A stretch of 64,000 nt of DNA from Tannerella sp031551825 (GCA_031551825.1 JAVBNB010000052.1:65969-129968); one strand, 5' to 3'; shown: positions 54,069-63,457, counted from the first letter of the stretch. Program-made: numbers and translations. Notes: a model not told the origin generated them from the letters alone.

Positions 54069-54686
54069 TTAAGTTGATAACGAATAGATATCATCTTCCG
54101 TACTCAACTTATTTTCCAACCTGCTCATCAGATGGCTTGTCACATAATTTTCGATTTCTTTCTTTTTAAAAGAATTCCAATCGTCCATATTTCCGGTCCT
54201 CTCCATGATCCTATCAAACTGATCAACAACCCTCTCATCATCCGGCAGGTTTTCTAATTGGATTTTTAACGCATTATCATGTAACAAATCCACATATTTG
54301 CCCATTATATCAAGCATATCATCCCGCCCGAACGGTTCAAAACGCACGTATGACTCCCATTCCGGATAATCAAGTCCGAATTCGTCAACCATATCATCAT
54401 GCTGCTCATCATACTCCGTTTCGGAAACACCAAAAAGACCTGAATTCGAAACCTGTTCCAACTCCAGCGTTTCCGGATTGAGAAAACAAACGAATCCGTT
54501 ATTTAAGGCCTCTGTAATTTGTTCTATAAGATCTGCATATTCAGGAGGAATTTGATCATCTGTATCCTCCATCTCATTCGATATTTTTTCTTCCAGAAAG
54601 TCTAGTACTTCGACCAGAATCCCTCTATTCTCTTTAATACGAGACAATTTCTCAACTATGTCAAGATAAATTTCTTCCGTTTTCAT
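54069..54686 (-). CDS. UPF0158-family protein
   Basis: A 205-residue protein from the ATG at 54686; the frame is open to 54719. Helical and acidic, with FVCFLNPETLELEQV and WESYVRFEPFGRDDMLDIMG, and a final helical part. This pattern matches UPF0158, a family with no assigned function. It precedes the ndh gene by 32 bp, which suggests but does not prove a link to respiration. Confidence 0.75.
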   Translation of the reverse strand: MKTEEIYLDIVEKLSRIKENRGILVEVLDFLEEKISNEMEDTDDQIPPEYADLIEQITEALNNGFVCFLNPETLELEQVSNSGLFGVSETEYDEQHDDMVDEFGLDYPEWESYVRFEPFGRDDMLDIMGKYVDLLHDNALKIQLENLPDDERVVDQFDRIMERTGNMDDWNSFKKKEIENYVTSHLMSRLENKLSTEDDIYSLST

Positions 54687-54811
54687 ATTATGCACAATTA
54701 ATGAATTGAATTTCGCCATCTAAGATAAGCACTATTTTTTATTTTATAAATAAAATATCCATAAAAATAAAAAATAAAACGAAATGACAAATCATATTAT
54801 AAGAAATCGGA

Positions 54812-54830
54812 CCGGCTTCAAGAAACCGGC
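54812..54830 (-). terminator. Terminator after the CDF transporter gene
   Basis: On the minus strand, CCGGTTT / GAAGCCGG pair (one G-U) around a CTTG loop, and the sequence after it is T-rich (GATTTCTTATA). It lies 13 bp past the CDF stop. Confidence 0.6.
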
Positions 54831-54842
54831 TAACAAAAGCTT

Positions 54843-55766
54843 TCAGGCATCCAATTTATCCTTGCTGATACCATATTTTTCAGCACAATGAGTGCTGTCT
54901 TTAGGTTCTACATGCACAACTATATCATATATATTTTCGATATGATTATTGATACTGTCTTCCACATTTTGGGCGACCTGATGCGCCTCTGTCAGAGATA
55001 GCTGACCGTCGGCCTCAACATCAAGAACAATACTGTACATATTCCCAATCTTCCGTGAGCGGATACGATGAGGATTAAATGCTCCCGGAACACATTCCAC
55101 TGCTTCTATAATTTTATTATATACGGAAGTATCATCAATACCATCCATCAATGCAACATTTGCGTCACGAAAAATACCGATGGCCGACCATACAACATAA
55201 AGACCGATCAGGATAGCAACAACCGCGTCCAAAATCGGAACATTCAATAAAAAGGTACAAGCTAACCCTACCAATACACCTCCGGAAATGACCACATCAT
55301 TCCGCATATTGATAGCATTTGCCTTAAGCATTGATGAGTCAACACGTTTCCCTTGATAAAACTGGTACCAGGCCAACAATAGTTTTCCCACAATAGATAC
55401 GATAGTTACCCATACGGCAAGCATGGAAGGCAACTCTTTTGCCTTTTCGAATATAATTTGTTCCGCTGCCGTTACAACAATCTGGCAACCCATAAAAAAG
55501 ATTACAAAAGAAAGGATCGTAGACGCCACATTTTCAGCCTTTTCGCGACCATATACATATTTGGAATTCGGAGGCCGGCTAACAATTGAAGAAGTATATA
55601 AGATGACGATCGAAGTAACCACATCCGAGACTGTATCTAATCCGTCGCTTAATACCGCCATACTTCCGGACAGAATACCGATCACAACCTTCAATAATGA
55701 CAAAACAGCATTTCCAATAATGCTGATCCATGAAGTACGCAATAAAATTTTCTTTCTATCAACCAT
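54843..55766 (-). CDS. Cation diffusion facilitator family transporter
   Basis: A 307-residue CDF efflux protein: six helices, then a cytoplasmic ferredoxin-like domain (about 210-300, with SIVLDVEADGQLSLTEAHQV). In helix 2 the metal site is D44-x3-D48 (LDTVSDVV) and in helix 5 it is N153-x3-D157 (NMRNDVV), where the zinc transporters have His-x3-Asp. This is a non-canonical D-D/N-D arrangement; manganese or iron export is possible, but specificity cannot be assigned. It is transcribed alone with a terminator after it. Confidence 0.9.
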   Translation of the reverse strand: MVDRKKILLRTSWISIIGNAVLSLLKVVIGILSGSMAVLSDGLDTVSDVVTSIVILYTSSIVSRPPNSKYVYGREKAENVASTILSFVIFFMGCQIVVTAAEQIIFEKAKELPSMLAVWVTIVSIVGKLLLAWYQFYQGKRVDSSMLKANAINMRNDVVISGGVLVGLACTFLLNVPILDAVVAILIGLYVVWSAIGIFRDANVALMDGIDDTSVYNKIIEAVECVPGAFNPHRIRSRKIGNMYSIVLDVEADGQLSLTEAHQVAQNVEDSINNHIENIYDIVVHVEPKDSTHCAEKYGISKDKLDA

Positions 55767-55853
55767 AAGGATTTAAAAAAACAAAGGTACAAAGTTACTT
55801 ATTTCTATAAAACCCACAATGATTTTGAAAGAGAGAAGATATTAATTTCTTTT

Positions 55854-56396
55854 TCACCGTTGCTCTATTTTTTCTTTGAAAGCGACAATCTTTTGTTCCA
55901 GTTCTTTTAATAAATCCGGTTCAATAACCCCTTTATCTTCTTTAAAAGTTCGGTTAAAACTTGGAAGAGAAAACGTTTCTATAATATTAGCACCACATCC
56001 GGGGAAACGGGAATTTGCTGCGCTCATCACATCACTGCCTCCTCTGCGTCCGGGAGAAGAACTCATCAAAAACATCGGTTTATTTTGAAAAATATTCAAA
56101 TCAATACGTGAACACCAGTCAAAAACATTCTTGAATGCTGCCGAATAAGAACCGTTATTTTCCGCCAGAGAACAGATGATAATATCGGCATCTTCAATCT
56201 GATTGCGGAAGGCATACGCTTGATCCGGATAACCATTTTCCTCCCTGTCGATCGAAAAAATATCCATCTCATAATCATTCAGACCCAATAAACTCTGTTC
56301 GTATTCCTTAAAATAAGTAAGCACAAATCTCACCAGTTTTTTATTGATAGATCTCGAACTGTTACTTCCTGCAAATGCGACAATCTTTCTGCTCAT
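55854..56396 (-). CDS. NADPH-dependent FMN reductase-family protein
   Basis: A 180-residue flavodoxin-like protein. FAGSNSSRSINKKLV forms the phosphate loop for FMN; IICSLAENNGSYSAAFKNVF and MSSSPGRRGGSD are the other cofactor contacts. The family reduces quinones, azo compounds or flavins, often in defence against oxidants. No partner gene is adjacent; the CDF gene is 87 bp further on. Confidence 0.9.
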   Translation of the reverse strand: MSRKIVAFAGSNSSRSINKKLVRFVLTYFKEYEQSLLGLNDYEMDIFSIDREENGYPDQAYAFRNQIEDADIIICSLAENNGSYSAAFKNVFDWCSRIDLNIFQNKPMFLMSSSPGRRGGSDVMSAANSRFPGCGANIIETFSLPSFNRTFKEDKGVIEPDLLKELEQKIVAFKEKIEQR

Positions 56397-56446
56397 AACA
56401 AATGAATTAATTTAAAAGAACGGCAAGTTACAAAAAAATAATCACA

Positions 56447-57337
56447 TTACGGACTTTTCACTTCTTTTTTCAAATCGTTAAAAAATATCTTAATACGCTC
56501 TTTCTCATTACCTTCTCCCAATATTTCAATCGGCAAATAACCACAATAGTTTTTCCGCTGTATAAGGTCCATTAATCTTTCCACATCCGTCTTATTCTCC
56601 ACCCCATGAATGAATACATTCTCTTTAATCTGCCAGGTAATTGCATGGTGAATAACTTCTTCTATTTCAACATAAGGATCAGCCGTACGAAAGCAACCAA
56701 TATCAAGCATCAAACCAATGTTTTCAGACTTGCATAAAGATAAAAATTTATTCACATCTTCCGCTGTTTTCAAAAAATCATTATGATTTTGCATTGCCAC
56801 CATCACTCCATACTGTTTTCCAAACTCCGCACATTCGTCTGTAGCTTCTGCAACCCATAGGGCTGTTTCATCCCAGGTATATCCTTCAGGAACGTCCAAT
56901 CCGGAAAAAACCCGGATCGTACTCGCTCCTAATTTTGCCGCTACAACAATCCAGTCTTTTACCAACTGGATCTCCTTTTCACGTTCGGCAGCATCCGGTA
57001 TGGTAAAATCATTTTTCACACCGGTTCCTGAAATATCAATCGCATTGCGAAATGCACAACGTTTCACGCTGTAGATAAAGTCATCATCCGGAACTAAAGG
57101 ATAAGCGGGGAAATAATATCCTGTAATATCGACACATTCCATATCAATGGAAGCTGCGTATTCAATCACTTCAAAAACATTAAGTCCGCCACTTTGAAGC
57201 GGACTGTTAAATGAATAAAAATTCAATCCAAGCTTCACCCGGCTCTTTTCTCCAAGACTTCCCTGATTAGCCGGCTGCGAAAAGCCGTTAATTGCAAATA
57301 ACGCCATGATAGTCATAGCTATAAGACCTGATCTCAT
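56447..57337 (-). CDS. Secreted TIM-barrel sugar phosphate isomerase/epimerase-like protein
   Basis: A 296-residue protein with a signal peptide (FAINGFSQ, cleavage about residue 20), so it acts in the periplasm. The fold is the AP-endonuclease-2/xylose-isomerase-like TIM barrel, with ECVDITGYYFPAYP, MVAMQNHNDFLKTAEDVNKF, GLMLDIGCFRTADPYVEIEE and a terminal YLPIEILGEG; the Glu, Asp and His ligands for a divalent metal are present. Activity on a sugar or glycan fragment is inferred. It is 155 bp downstream of the sulfatase on the same strand, which suggests shared glycan use. Confidence 0.85.
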   Translation of the reverse strand: MRSGLIAMTIMALFAINGFSQPANQGSLGEKSRVKLGLNFYSFNSPLQSGGLNVFEVIEYAASIDMECVDITGYYFPAYPLVPDDDFIYSVKRCAFRNAIDISGTGVKNDFTIPDAAEREKEIQLVKDWIVVAAKLGASTIRVFSGLDVPEGYTWDETALWVAEATDECAEFGKQYGVMVAMQNHNDFLKTAEDVNKFLSLCKSENIGLMLDIGCFRTADPYVEIEEVIHHAITWQIKENVFIHGVENKTDVERLMDLIQRKNYCGYLPIEILGEGNEKERIKIFFNDLKKEVKSP

Positions 57338-57492
57338 GTTTTATTTTTTTAATTTAATATTTTTACATTCCAATCTCTCACAATATTAGCAAGACAAAAT
57401 TATCAACTAACAATTCCGGTTCTTTTCCGGATTCTGCAAACATGACATCAGCAAATATAGCGATTTTCTATTATTTCAAACACTATTTCATT

Positions 57493-59082
57493 TTAATCCC
57501 TCACCGGATCATCATACTGTTTCTGTAATCTTTTTAGTTCCTCATGCATCTGGGAAGCAATCTCCCGATAGTCTTCTTTTCCATAAAGATTATTCATTTC
57601 GTGAGGATCCTCTGCCAGATCGTATAACTCCCAGACATCTATATCATTGTAAAAATGAATCAGTTTATAACGTTCTGTTCTTACCCCATAATGCTTTTTA
57701 ACAGCATGCTCCGAAGGATATTCGTAATAATGATAGTACAAGGATTGCCGCCAGCCTTTAGGATCTTTTCCTTCTAACAACGGAAGAAACGATTCACCCT
57801 GGATGTCTTCCGGAACCTCCGCACCGGCCAGTTCCAAAAACGTAGGAGCATAGTCGATATTCTGAACAAATTGGTTGACAGTTCGTTTTTCTCCTCCGGG
57901 CAAACGGACCAGCAAGGGAGTCCGGAACGATTCTTCATACATAAAACGTTTATCAAACCAACCATGCTCACCCATGTAAAAACCCTGGTCGGAAGTATAA
58001 ACAATCAATGTATTTTCTAATAATCCGTTTTCTTCTAAATAAGCTAATACGCGGCCGATATTTCGGTCTACGGATCGGATCACACTGAGATAATCCCTCA
58101 TGTAACGCTGATACTTCCACTCAGCCAGCTCACGGCCTTCCGGTCGACGTTTCTTAAAATCATTGATAATCGGTACATAATAATGATCCCAAGCAGCCTT
58201 CTGAGCCTCATTCATACGACCAGGAAGATCGGCGCCTACCTGGTTATACATATTTCTCCCGGATTTTTCAAGGCCGGGTTTGGAATGGATTTCATCTTCT
58301 TTATCAGCTAATTTCAGATCATACACCAGATCCATATCATGGAAAATGCTCATTTCCTGCGCGGCTGCGGCCAAACGTCCTTCATACAAATCAAAGAAGT
58401 TCTCCGGAAGAGGAATGTCTAAATGGTCAAAACTACCTAAGTCGCAGGTATCGGGCATCCAGGTCCGGTGAGGAGCTTTATGATGAAGTAACAGACAGAA
58501 AGGCTTGTCCGCATCTCTTTTATTCGCCAACCAGTCGATCGCGATATCAGTCGTGATATTGGTCGCATATCCTTCTATCCGGCGCCGTTGGCCGTTTTCG
58601 ATGAAAACAGGATTATAATAGTCACCCTGTCCGGGAAGGATATTCCAGTAATCAAAGCCAGTAGGATCGGATGTCAGGTGCCATTTTCCAACAACAGCAG
58701 TCTGATAGCCGGCTTGCTGAAGCAATTTGGGATAAGTTTGCTGGTTACCGTCAAAGGTATGCATATTATCTATAAATCCATTTTTATGACTGTGCTTTCC
58801 CGTCAACATACAAGCGCGGCTCGGGCCACTAATGGAATTAGCCACAAAGCTATTAGCGAATATGACCCCTTCCCTACCGATACGGTCAATATGGGGAGTC
58901 TGTATAAAACGCCGGTCATAAGCGCTGATTGTCTGATACGAATGATCATCCGTCATGATATAGAGTATATTCAATGGCTTCGAGGGTTCATTCTTCTCAT
59001 TTTTGACGGTACATGAGGACAGCGACACAAGAGTCGCTGTCCCTGTAAGGGAATATAAAAATAAAGAATTAAATTTAATCAT
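57493..59082 (-). CDS. Sulfatase (S1 family), lipoprotein
   Basis: A 529-residue lipoprotein sulfatase from the ATG at 59082 (an upstream in-frame ATG at 59106 is possible). The lipobox is LSSC. The active-site motif is S85-G-P-S-R (SISGPSRACMLTGK): a serine rather than cysteine, so it needs the anaerobic SAM-dependent formylglycine enzyme, which is not in the window. YIMTDDHSYQTI supplies metal Asps and LLLHHKAPHRTWMPD resembles S1_11 GlcNAc-6-sulfatases. That would suit mucin or host glycosaminoglycan. A consensus promoter lies about 70 bp upstream. Confidence 0.94.
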   Translation of the reverse strand: MIKFNSLFLYSLTGTATLVSLSSCTVKNEKNEPSKPLNILYIMTDDHSYQTISAYDRRFIQTPHIDRIGREGVIFANSFVANSISGPSRACMLTGKHSHKNGFIDNMHTFDGNQQTYPKLLQQAGYQTAVVGKWHLTSDPTGFDYWNILPGQGDYYNPVFIENGQRRRIEGYATNITTDIAIDWLANKRDADKPFCLLLHHKAPHRTWMPDTCDLGSFDHLDIPLPENFFDLYEGRLAAAAQEMSIFHDMDLVYDLKLADKEDEIHSKPGLEKSGRNMYNQVGADLPGRMNEAQKAAWDHYYVPIINDFKKRRPEGRELAEWKYQRYMRDYLSVIRSVDRNIGRVLAYLEENGLLENTLIVYTSDQGFYMGEHGWFDKRFMYEESFRTPLLVRLPGGEKRTVNQFVQNIDYAPTFLELAGAEVPEDIQGESFLPLLEGKDPKGWRQSLYYHYYEYPSEHAVKKHYGVRTERYKLIHFYNDIDVWELYDLAEDPHEMNNLYGKEDYREIASQMHEELKRLQKQYDDPVRD

Positions 59083-59150
59083 AACATTATTATAAAGCGC
59101 CTTCATCTTTCAGCTTATTCACGTAATGGACTATCCTTTTATATTTTCCT

Positions 59151-59181
59151 CAAAAATAGACAAAAAATACAAATTCCCAAA
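59151..59181 (-). promoter_or_regulatory. Promoter for the sulfatase gene
   Basis: On the minus strand, TTTG (59178-59181), 19 bp, TATTTTTG (59151-59158), a consensus match. Confidence 0.6.
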
Positions 59182-59278
59182 ATCCAAATCGCCTCATCAC
59201 GTTAAAATCATTAATATGATAATAGACGGTATTGAAAGCATTTACTATACAAAAGATAACTTTCCTCATTTATTTTCC

Positions 59279-59286
59279 TACATTTG
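59279..59286 (+). promoter_or_regulatory. -7 promoter element only 4 bp before an ATG
   Basis: TACATTTG matches TAnnTTTG and ends 4 bp before the ATG at 59291. If used, the message would be leaderless or nearly so. The -33 region is weak, so it may be chance. Confidence 0.35.
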
Positions 59287-59290
59287 TGTC

Positions 59291-61771
59291 ATGATAAAAA
59301 CTGCTAAACTAATATATGTATGCCTCGCTTGCTGGTTGTCCCTGACCAGCTTTGCCTATTCCGGACGGGTATATGTAGACAAAAACGCATCCGGATCTTT
59401 CGATAAGAATGACACACCCCTGCCAGGTGTAGTGGTAACTGACGGCCGAAACACTGTCCGAACCGGCAAAGACGGTCGTTTTACTCTTCCCGGATACGAA
59501 CGGACAAACTTCATTACTGTAACTACTCCTGCCGGATACCGGATCGATAGACCTTACCTGCCTGTGGCCACCAGCCAACAAGCCTACGACTTCGCCCTGA
59601 CTCTCTGTGAGGCAACAGCACACGATGATCATGCATTCATTCAAATCACTGATACCGAGATACACAATCGCGGAGTCGCAATGGACTGGGTGGATTACCT
59701 GAAAACCTACATCACCACCGAACGTCCCGCCTTCCTCATCCATACCGGCGATATCTGCTACGAGAATGGCCTCCGTTCGCACATCCAAGTTGTGAACAAC
59801 AAAACGATGGGCTGCCCGGTATATTACTGTATCGGCAATCACGACCTGACGAAAGGCGATTATGGCGAACAGCTGTTTGAATCCCTCTATGGGCCGACTT
59901 GGTATTCATTCGATGTGGGCAACGTACACTATGTGATCACTCCCATGACCGGAGGTGACCACCGGCCCGGATACACCCAAGCAGAGGTGTATGAATGGCT
60001 AAAAAATGACCTGGCAATGAAAGACCCCGGTAAACAATTAGTCATCTTCAACCACGACATACTCACCACTAATGACGACTTCATCTTCGGCATCAGCGAC
60101 ACCGAACGGATCGACCTGCGGAAATACAACCTAAAAGCCTGGATTTACGGACATTGGCACATCAATTATGTACGCAATCAAAATGGTGTCTACACCGTTT
60201 GTACAGCTACACTCGATAAAGGCGGGATCGACCACTCCCCCTCTGCCTTCCGTGTGTTCGACATGCGAAAAGACAGCATCGCCGGGATGAATCTCCATTA
60301 CTGCTTCATCGACCACCAAGCAGTGATTGCAACCCCTGTCAATGGCCAGACGACTCCCCTGCTCCCTTCAGGGGCCATACCACTTTCGGTCAATGCCTAT
60401 CACTCGGGATGCGAAATCGCCAAAGTGACCTATACCTGTAAAACAGGCGACAGTTGGAGCCAACCAGAGCCGATGCAAAGCAAAAGCGATTGGAACTGGT
60501 ATGCCGAAATAAACCCCGGCTCCTTCAGAGTGGTCGGAGAAGTAGAAGCCAAAGTCATCGTAACATTCAACGATGGTCACGAAACAACAGCTGTCAGCCG
60601 TTTTCTGTATAATCCGTCATATAAGCCTGCTCTGAAGCCCGCCGCTCCCTGGACATCCCTCGCCGGTGATGCCGCCCATACAGGAAACACCGGTCATACC
60701 GTTACTCCTCCCCTCCGGTTAGCCTGGGTGCAGAATGTAGGTACGACCATCTTCATCGCCTCGCCCCTGATCACAGACGGCCGGGTGATCGTAGCCTCCA
60801 CCGACGACGATAACCGTCGAAAACAAAATTTGTCGGCTTTTGATCTTCAAAGCGGCAAACTATTGTGGACATTTCCTACCCGCAACTCTGTTAAGAACTC
60901 AATCTCCTGCAATAATCAGACTGTGTTCGCCCAGGATGCCGACAGTTGGCTCTATGCTATCGACATCGCTACCGGCCGTCTGAAATGGGAAAAGCAGTTA
61001 AACAAAAACGAATACCCCTACTTAGAAGACGGGCTGGTAGTTGCCAACAATGTATTATATGCCGGATCAGGAACCGGACTTTCGGCCTATAGCGCCACTG
61101 ACGGCACCTGCCTCTGGACGAATACAGACTGGAAAAAATCTGAAGGTACCACTACCACGCTAACCATCGGCAATGGCGTACTCACAGCCGGCGCCCAATG
61201 GCGCGCCCTTTACGGACACGACGCACAAACCGGCCGATTATTATGGAAACTATCAGAAGAAGGATTGAGCGACCGGGGCGCTTCCACCACCCTACACGAC
61301 AACCTCTTCTATGTCATATCGCAGAGCAGTCTCTTTGTAATTGAGCCGCAGACCGGAGAGATCATCAAACAAGCTAAACTGCAAGAATTCAACCTCAATG
61401 TCACCTCTACCCCACTAATCACTGACACGGAGATTATCTTTGGCTCGGCTGATAAGGGATTAGTAGCGCTCAACAAGGAAACTTTGGACATCAAGTGGAC
61501 GTTGCCCGTTAACCAGTCACTCGTATATACCTCACCTTATGTAACAACTCCCAACGGATCGGTGGAAACCACTCCCATCCTCTCAGATGGTGTGATCTAT
61601 TTCGGTGCGTCCGACGGTTTCCTCTACGGGGTCAAAACCGGTACAGGCGAAACGGTATTCCGCATGCCGACAGGCGCTCCCTTCCTCGCATCCGTCGCTG
61701 CATCGGGAAATATACTGGTAGCCGTCGATTTCGCTGGTAATGTCTATGCTTTCTATGGTAACAACAAATAA
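59291..61771 (+). CDS. Metallophosphoesterase fused to a PQQ-type beta-propeller, secreted
   Basis: An 826-residue secreted protein from the ATG at 59291; the frame is open for 55 more codons but these look non-coding and include low-complexity Lys. Signal peptide to about residue 23. A Cna-B/SdrD-like beta domain (about 24-110) is followed by a calcineurin-like phosphoesterase: QITDTEI (D121), HTGDICYENG (153), IGNHDLT (182-188), FNHDI and GHWH. A C-terminal half (about 460-826) has repeated YAIDIATGRLKWEKQ-type blades of a PQQ-like propeller. Both halves are secreted. GC is visibly higher than in the neighbouring genes. Next gene starts directly at its stop. Confidence 0.88.
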   Translation: MIKTAKLIYVCLACWLSLTSFAYSGRVYVDKNASGSFDKNDTPLPGVVVTDGRNTVRTGKDGRFTLPGYERTNFITVTTPAGYRIDRPYLPVATSQQAYDFALTLCEATAHDDHAFIQITDTEIHNRGVAMDWVDYLKTYITTERPAFLIHTGDICYENGLRSHIQVVNNKTMGCPVYYCIGNHDLTKGDYGEQLFESLYGPTWYSFDVGNVHYVITPMTGGDHRPGYTQAEVYEWLKNDLAMKDPGKQLVIFNHDILTTNDDFIFGISDTERIDLRKYNLKAWIYGHWHINYVRNQNGVYTVCTATLDKGGIDHSPSAFRVFDMRKDSIAGMNLHYCFIDHQAVIATPVNGQTTPLLPSGAIPLSVNAYHSGCEIAKVTYTCKTGDSWSQPEPMQSKSDWNWYAEINPGSFRVVGEVEAKVIVTFNDGHETTAVSRFLYNPSYKPALKPAAPWTSLAGDAAHTGNTGHTVTPPLRLAWVQNVGTTIFIASPLITDGRVIVASTDDDNRRKQNLSAFDLQSGKLLWTFPTRNSVKNSISCNNQTVFAQDADSWLYAIDIATGRLKWEKQLNKNEYPYLEDGLVVANNVLYAGSGTGLSAYSATDGTCLWTNTDWKKSEGTTTTLTIGNGVLTAGAQWRALYGHDAQTGRLLWKLSEEGLSDRGASTTLHDNLFYVISQSSLFVIEPQTGEIIKQAKLQEFNLNVTSTPLITDTEIIFGSADKGLVALNKETLDIKWTLPVNQSLVYTSPYVTTPNGSVETTPILSDGVIYFGASDGFLYGVKTGTGETVFRMPTGAPFLASVAASGNILVAVDFAGNVYAFYGNNK

Positions 61772-62836
61772 ATGAAACAAATTATTACACGTACAAACAA
61801 GATCAATCGCCCGGTAAGCAGCCTTCTTATACTATTGCTGGTCATTCTTGCTTCCTGCCAACAGGAGACCTCACTAAAAGTACTACAGTTCAACATCTGG
61901 CAGGAAGGCACCATGGTGAAAGGCGGAATACAGGGGATCGTGGACAATATTGTCGCTCTCGAACCTGACCTCATTACCTTCAGTGAAGTAAGGAATTACG
62001 ACGGACGAGAATTTATTCCCATCCTCATAGCCGAATTAGACAAGCGAGGCGTCACCTACTACGGTAAAACCAGCGTAAGCACCGGTATCTTGTCCAAATA
62101 TAAAATCGACAAACAGGAAGTGATCTACCCTATACAGGACGACCATGGCTCGGTGCTAAAGGCTTCCGCCATAATACAAGGCCGGACAGTTGTCGTCTAT
62201 TCAGCTCACCTCGACTATACCCACTACGCATCCTACCTGCCGCGCGGTTATAGCGGTGTTACATGGAAAAAACTCGATGCACCGGTACTCGACGTGGATT
62301 CTATCCTTCAAATGACCTTCGAATCCCTACGCGGCGAAGCCATGGCTACCCTCATCACCGATGCCCACCACGAACAGCAACAAGGCAGCTTGGTAATCAT
62401 CGGAGGCGACTTCAACGAACCTTCCCATCTCGATTGGACCGAGGGTACCGGAAATTTATACGACCATCACGGCACAGTTGTTCCTTGGGAATGTTCATCG
62501 ATGCTCTACGCTAATGGTTACCTCGATGCCTACCGCGTGGCCTTTCCCGACCCGGTGACAAACCCCGGCTTCACCTATCCGGCCGACAATCCGCAAGCAG
62601 ACGTGTCCAAACTCTCCTGGGCGCCCGAAGCCGATGAGCGCGAACGGATCGACTTCATTTATTTTCTCCCCGACCAGCGCCTCAGCTTGCGCAAGGTCAC
62701 GGTAGTAGGACCTTCCGGTTCCATCGTCCGCAACCAGCGAATGGGAAATACTTCGGCCGATTCCATCATCCCGTCCACCGGCACCTGGCCTACCGATCAC
62801 AAAGCAGTACTGGCCACTTTTGTTTTAAATTTTTGA
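61772..62836 (+). CDS. Endonuclease/exonuclease/phosphatase-fold lipoprotein
   Basis: A 354-residue lipoprotein (lipobox LASC, Cys about residue 29) with an EEP domain: LKVLQFNIWQEG (Asn), ITFSEVRNYDG (metal Glu), VVYSAHLDYTHYASYL (catalytic His), VIIGGDFNEPSHLDW (catalytic Asp-Asn) and a terminal PTDHKAVLATF (Asp-His). All catalytic residues present. It follows the metallophosphoesterase fusion with no gap, so the two probably act together on a phosphorylated substrate outside the cell. Codon use is GC-rich like its partner's. Convergent with DUF4878 with zero spacing. Confidence 0.88.
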   Translation: MKQIITRTNKINRPVSSLLILLLVILASCQQETSLKVLQFNIWQEGTMVKGGIQGIVDNIVALEPDLITFSEVRNYDGREFIPILIAELDKRGVTYYGKTSVSTGILSKYKIDKQEVIYPIQDDHGSVLKASAIIQGRTVVVYSAHLDYTHYASYLPRGYSGVTWKKLDAPVLDVDSILQMTFESLRGEAMATLITDAHHEQQQGSLVIIGGDFNEPSHLDWTEGTGNLYDHHGTVVPWECSSMLYANGYLDAYRVAFPDPVTNPGFTYPADNPQADVSKLSWAPEADERERIDFIYFLPDQRLSLRKVTVVGPSGSIVRNQRMGNTSADSIIPSTGTWPTDHKAVLATFVLNF

Positions 62837-63232
62837 TTACATAAACTCCTGCACTAACCAGCCGGAAGATTTTTTTATTAAATACAATTTTTCGGATTGT
62901 AATATTTCCCCATCTTTGACAAGATCGTAGTTTACCGTTGCTTTCGTATCGTTTATTTCGATACTGTTAATTTTCACTTTCGTGTTTTCAATCGCTTTTC
63001 GCGCCTTCTCCCGTTCCTGAGGTGTCCAACTATCGATGATTCTTTGCTGCGTGTCCAAAAACTGAATCGCAGAAGTATCGCCGTATTTTTTCGCGTCGTT
63101 CAGCCGGTAATCTACCAGCGCCTCTAAGTAGTTCGTAGCAACTTTGCGAACTTTACTCTCCTGAGTACAAGAAGTTCCCACCAACAGCACTAACAGGCAG
63201 GAAAGGAGTAATGTATACGTTCTGACTTTCAT
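62837..63232 (-). CDS. DUF4878-type lipoprotein
   Basis: A 131-residue lipoprotein (lipobox GTSC, Cys about residue 22). The C-terminal domain is an NTF2-like alpha+beta fold, with ATNYLEALVDYRLNDAKKYG and VNYDLVKDGEILQSEKLYLI. Function is unknown; DUF4878 proteins are thought to be small binding domains. Its stop codon abuts the stop of the gene on the other strand. Confidence 0.85.
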   Translation of the reverse strand: MKVRTYTLLLSCLLVLLVGTSCTQESKVRKVATNYLEALVDYRLNDAKKYGDTSAIQFLDTQQRIIDSWTPQEREKARKAIENTKVKINSIEINDTKATVNYDLVKDGEILQSEKLYLIKKSSGWLVQEFM

Positions 63233-63322
63233 ATCTTTTCTGATTTAATATTATTTCTATAAATTAATGTTTTATCAACCTCTCTCCTGAAGCATAAGAC
63301 CGCCCGTTAGGCGTTGTGCATT

Positions 63323-63457
63323 TTACCTATCTGCAACAGGGCGAACCAACACACCGTGCATACCTCCGTATAATTTCAATTCAACGCCATCTTGCTCACC
63401 GAAACTGAAATGCAAAACGTACTTATTGTAAACAAGCACTATTTGCCGATGCAGCAT
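63323..63457 (-). pseudogene. Remnant C-terminus of a surface-type protein
   Basis: A 44-codon frame from ATG 63457 to a TAA at 63323, ending FGEQDGVELKLYGG and HGVLVRPVADR. The final VRPV motif recurs at the ends of many Bacteroidota surface or secreted proteins. No ribosome site precedes the ATG and the frame is closed a short way upstream by a stop, so it is most simply a remnant. Confidence 0.35.

Noticed and set aside
63301..63320. GTTAGGCGTTGTGC, which looks like the end of an integron attC site
   Set aside because: No matching complementary GCCTAAC arm lies at the right distance, and there is no integron integrase in the window. Chance similarity is likelier.
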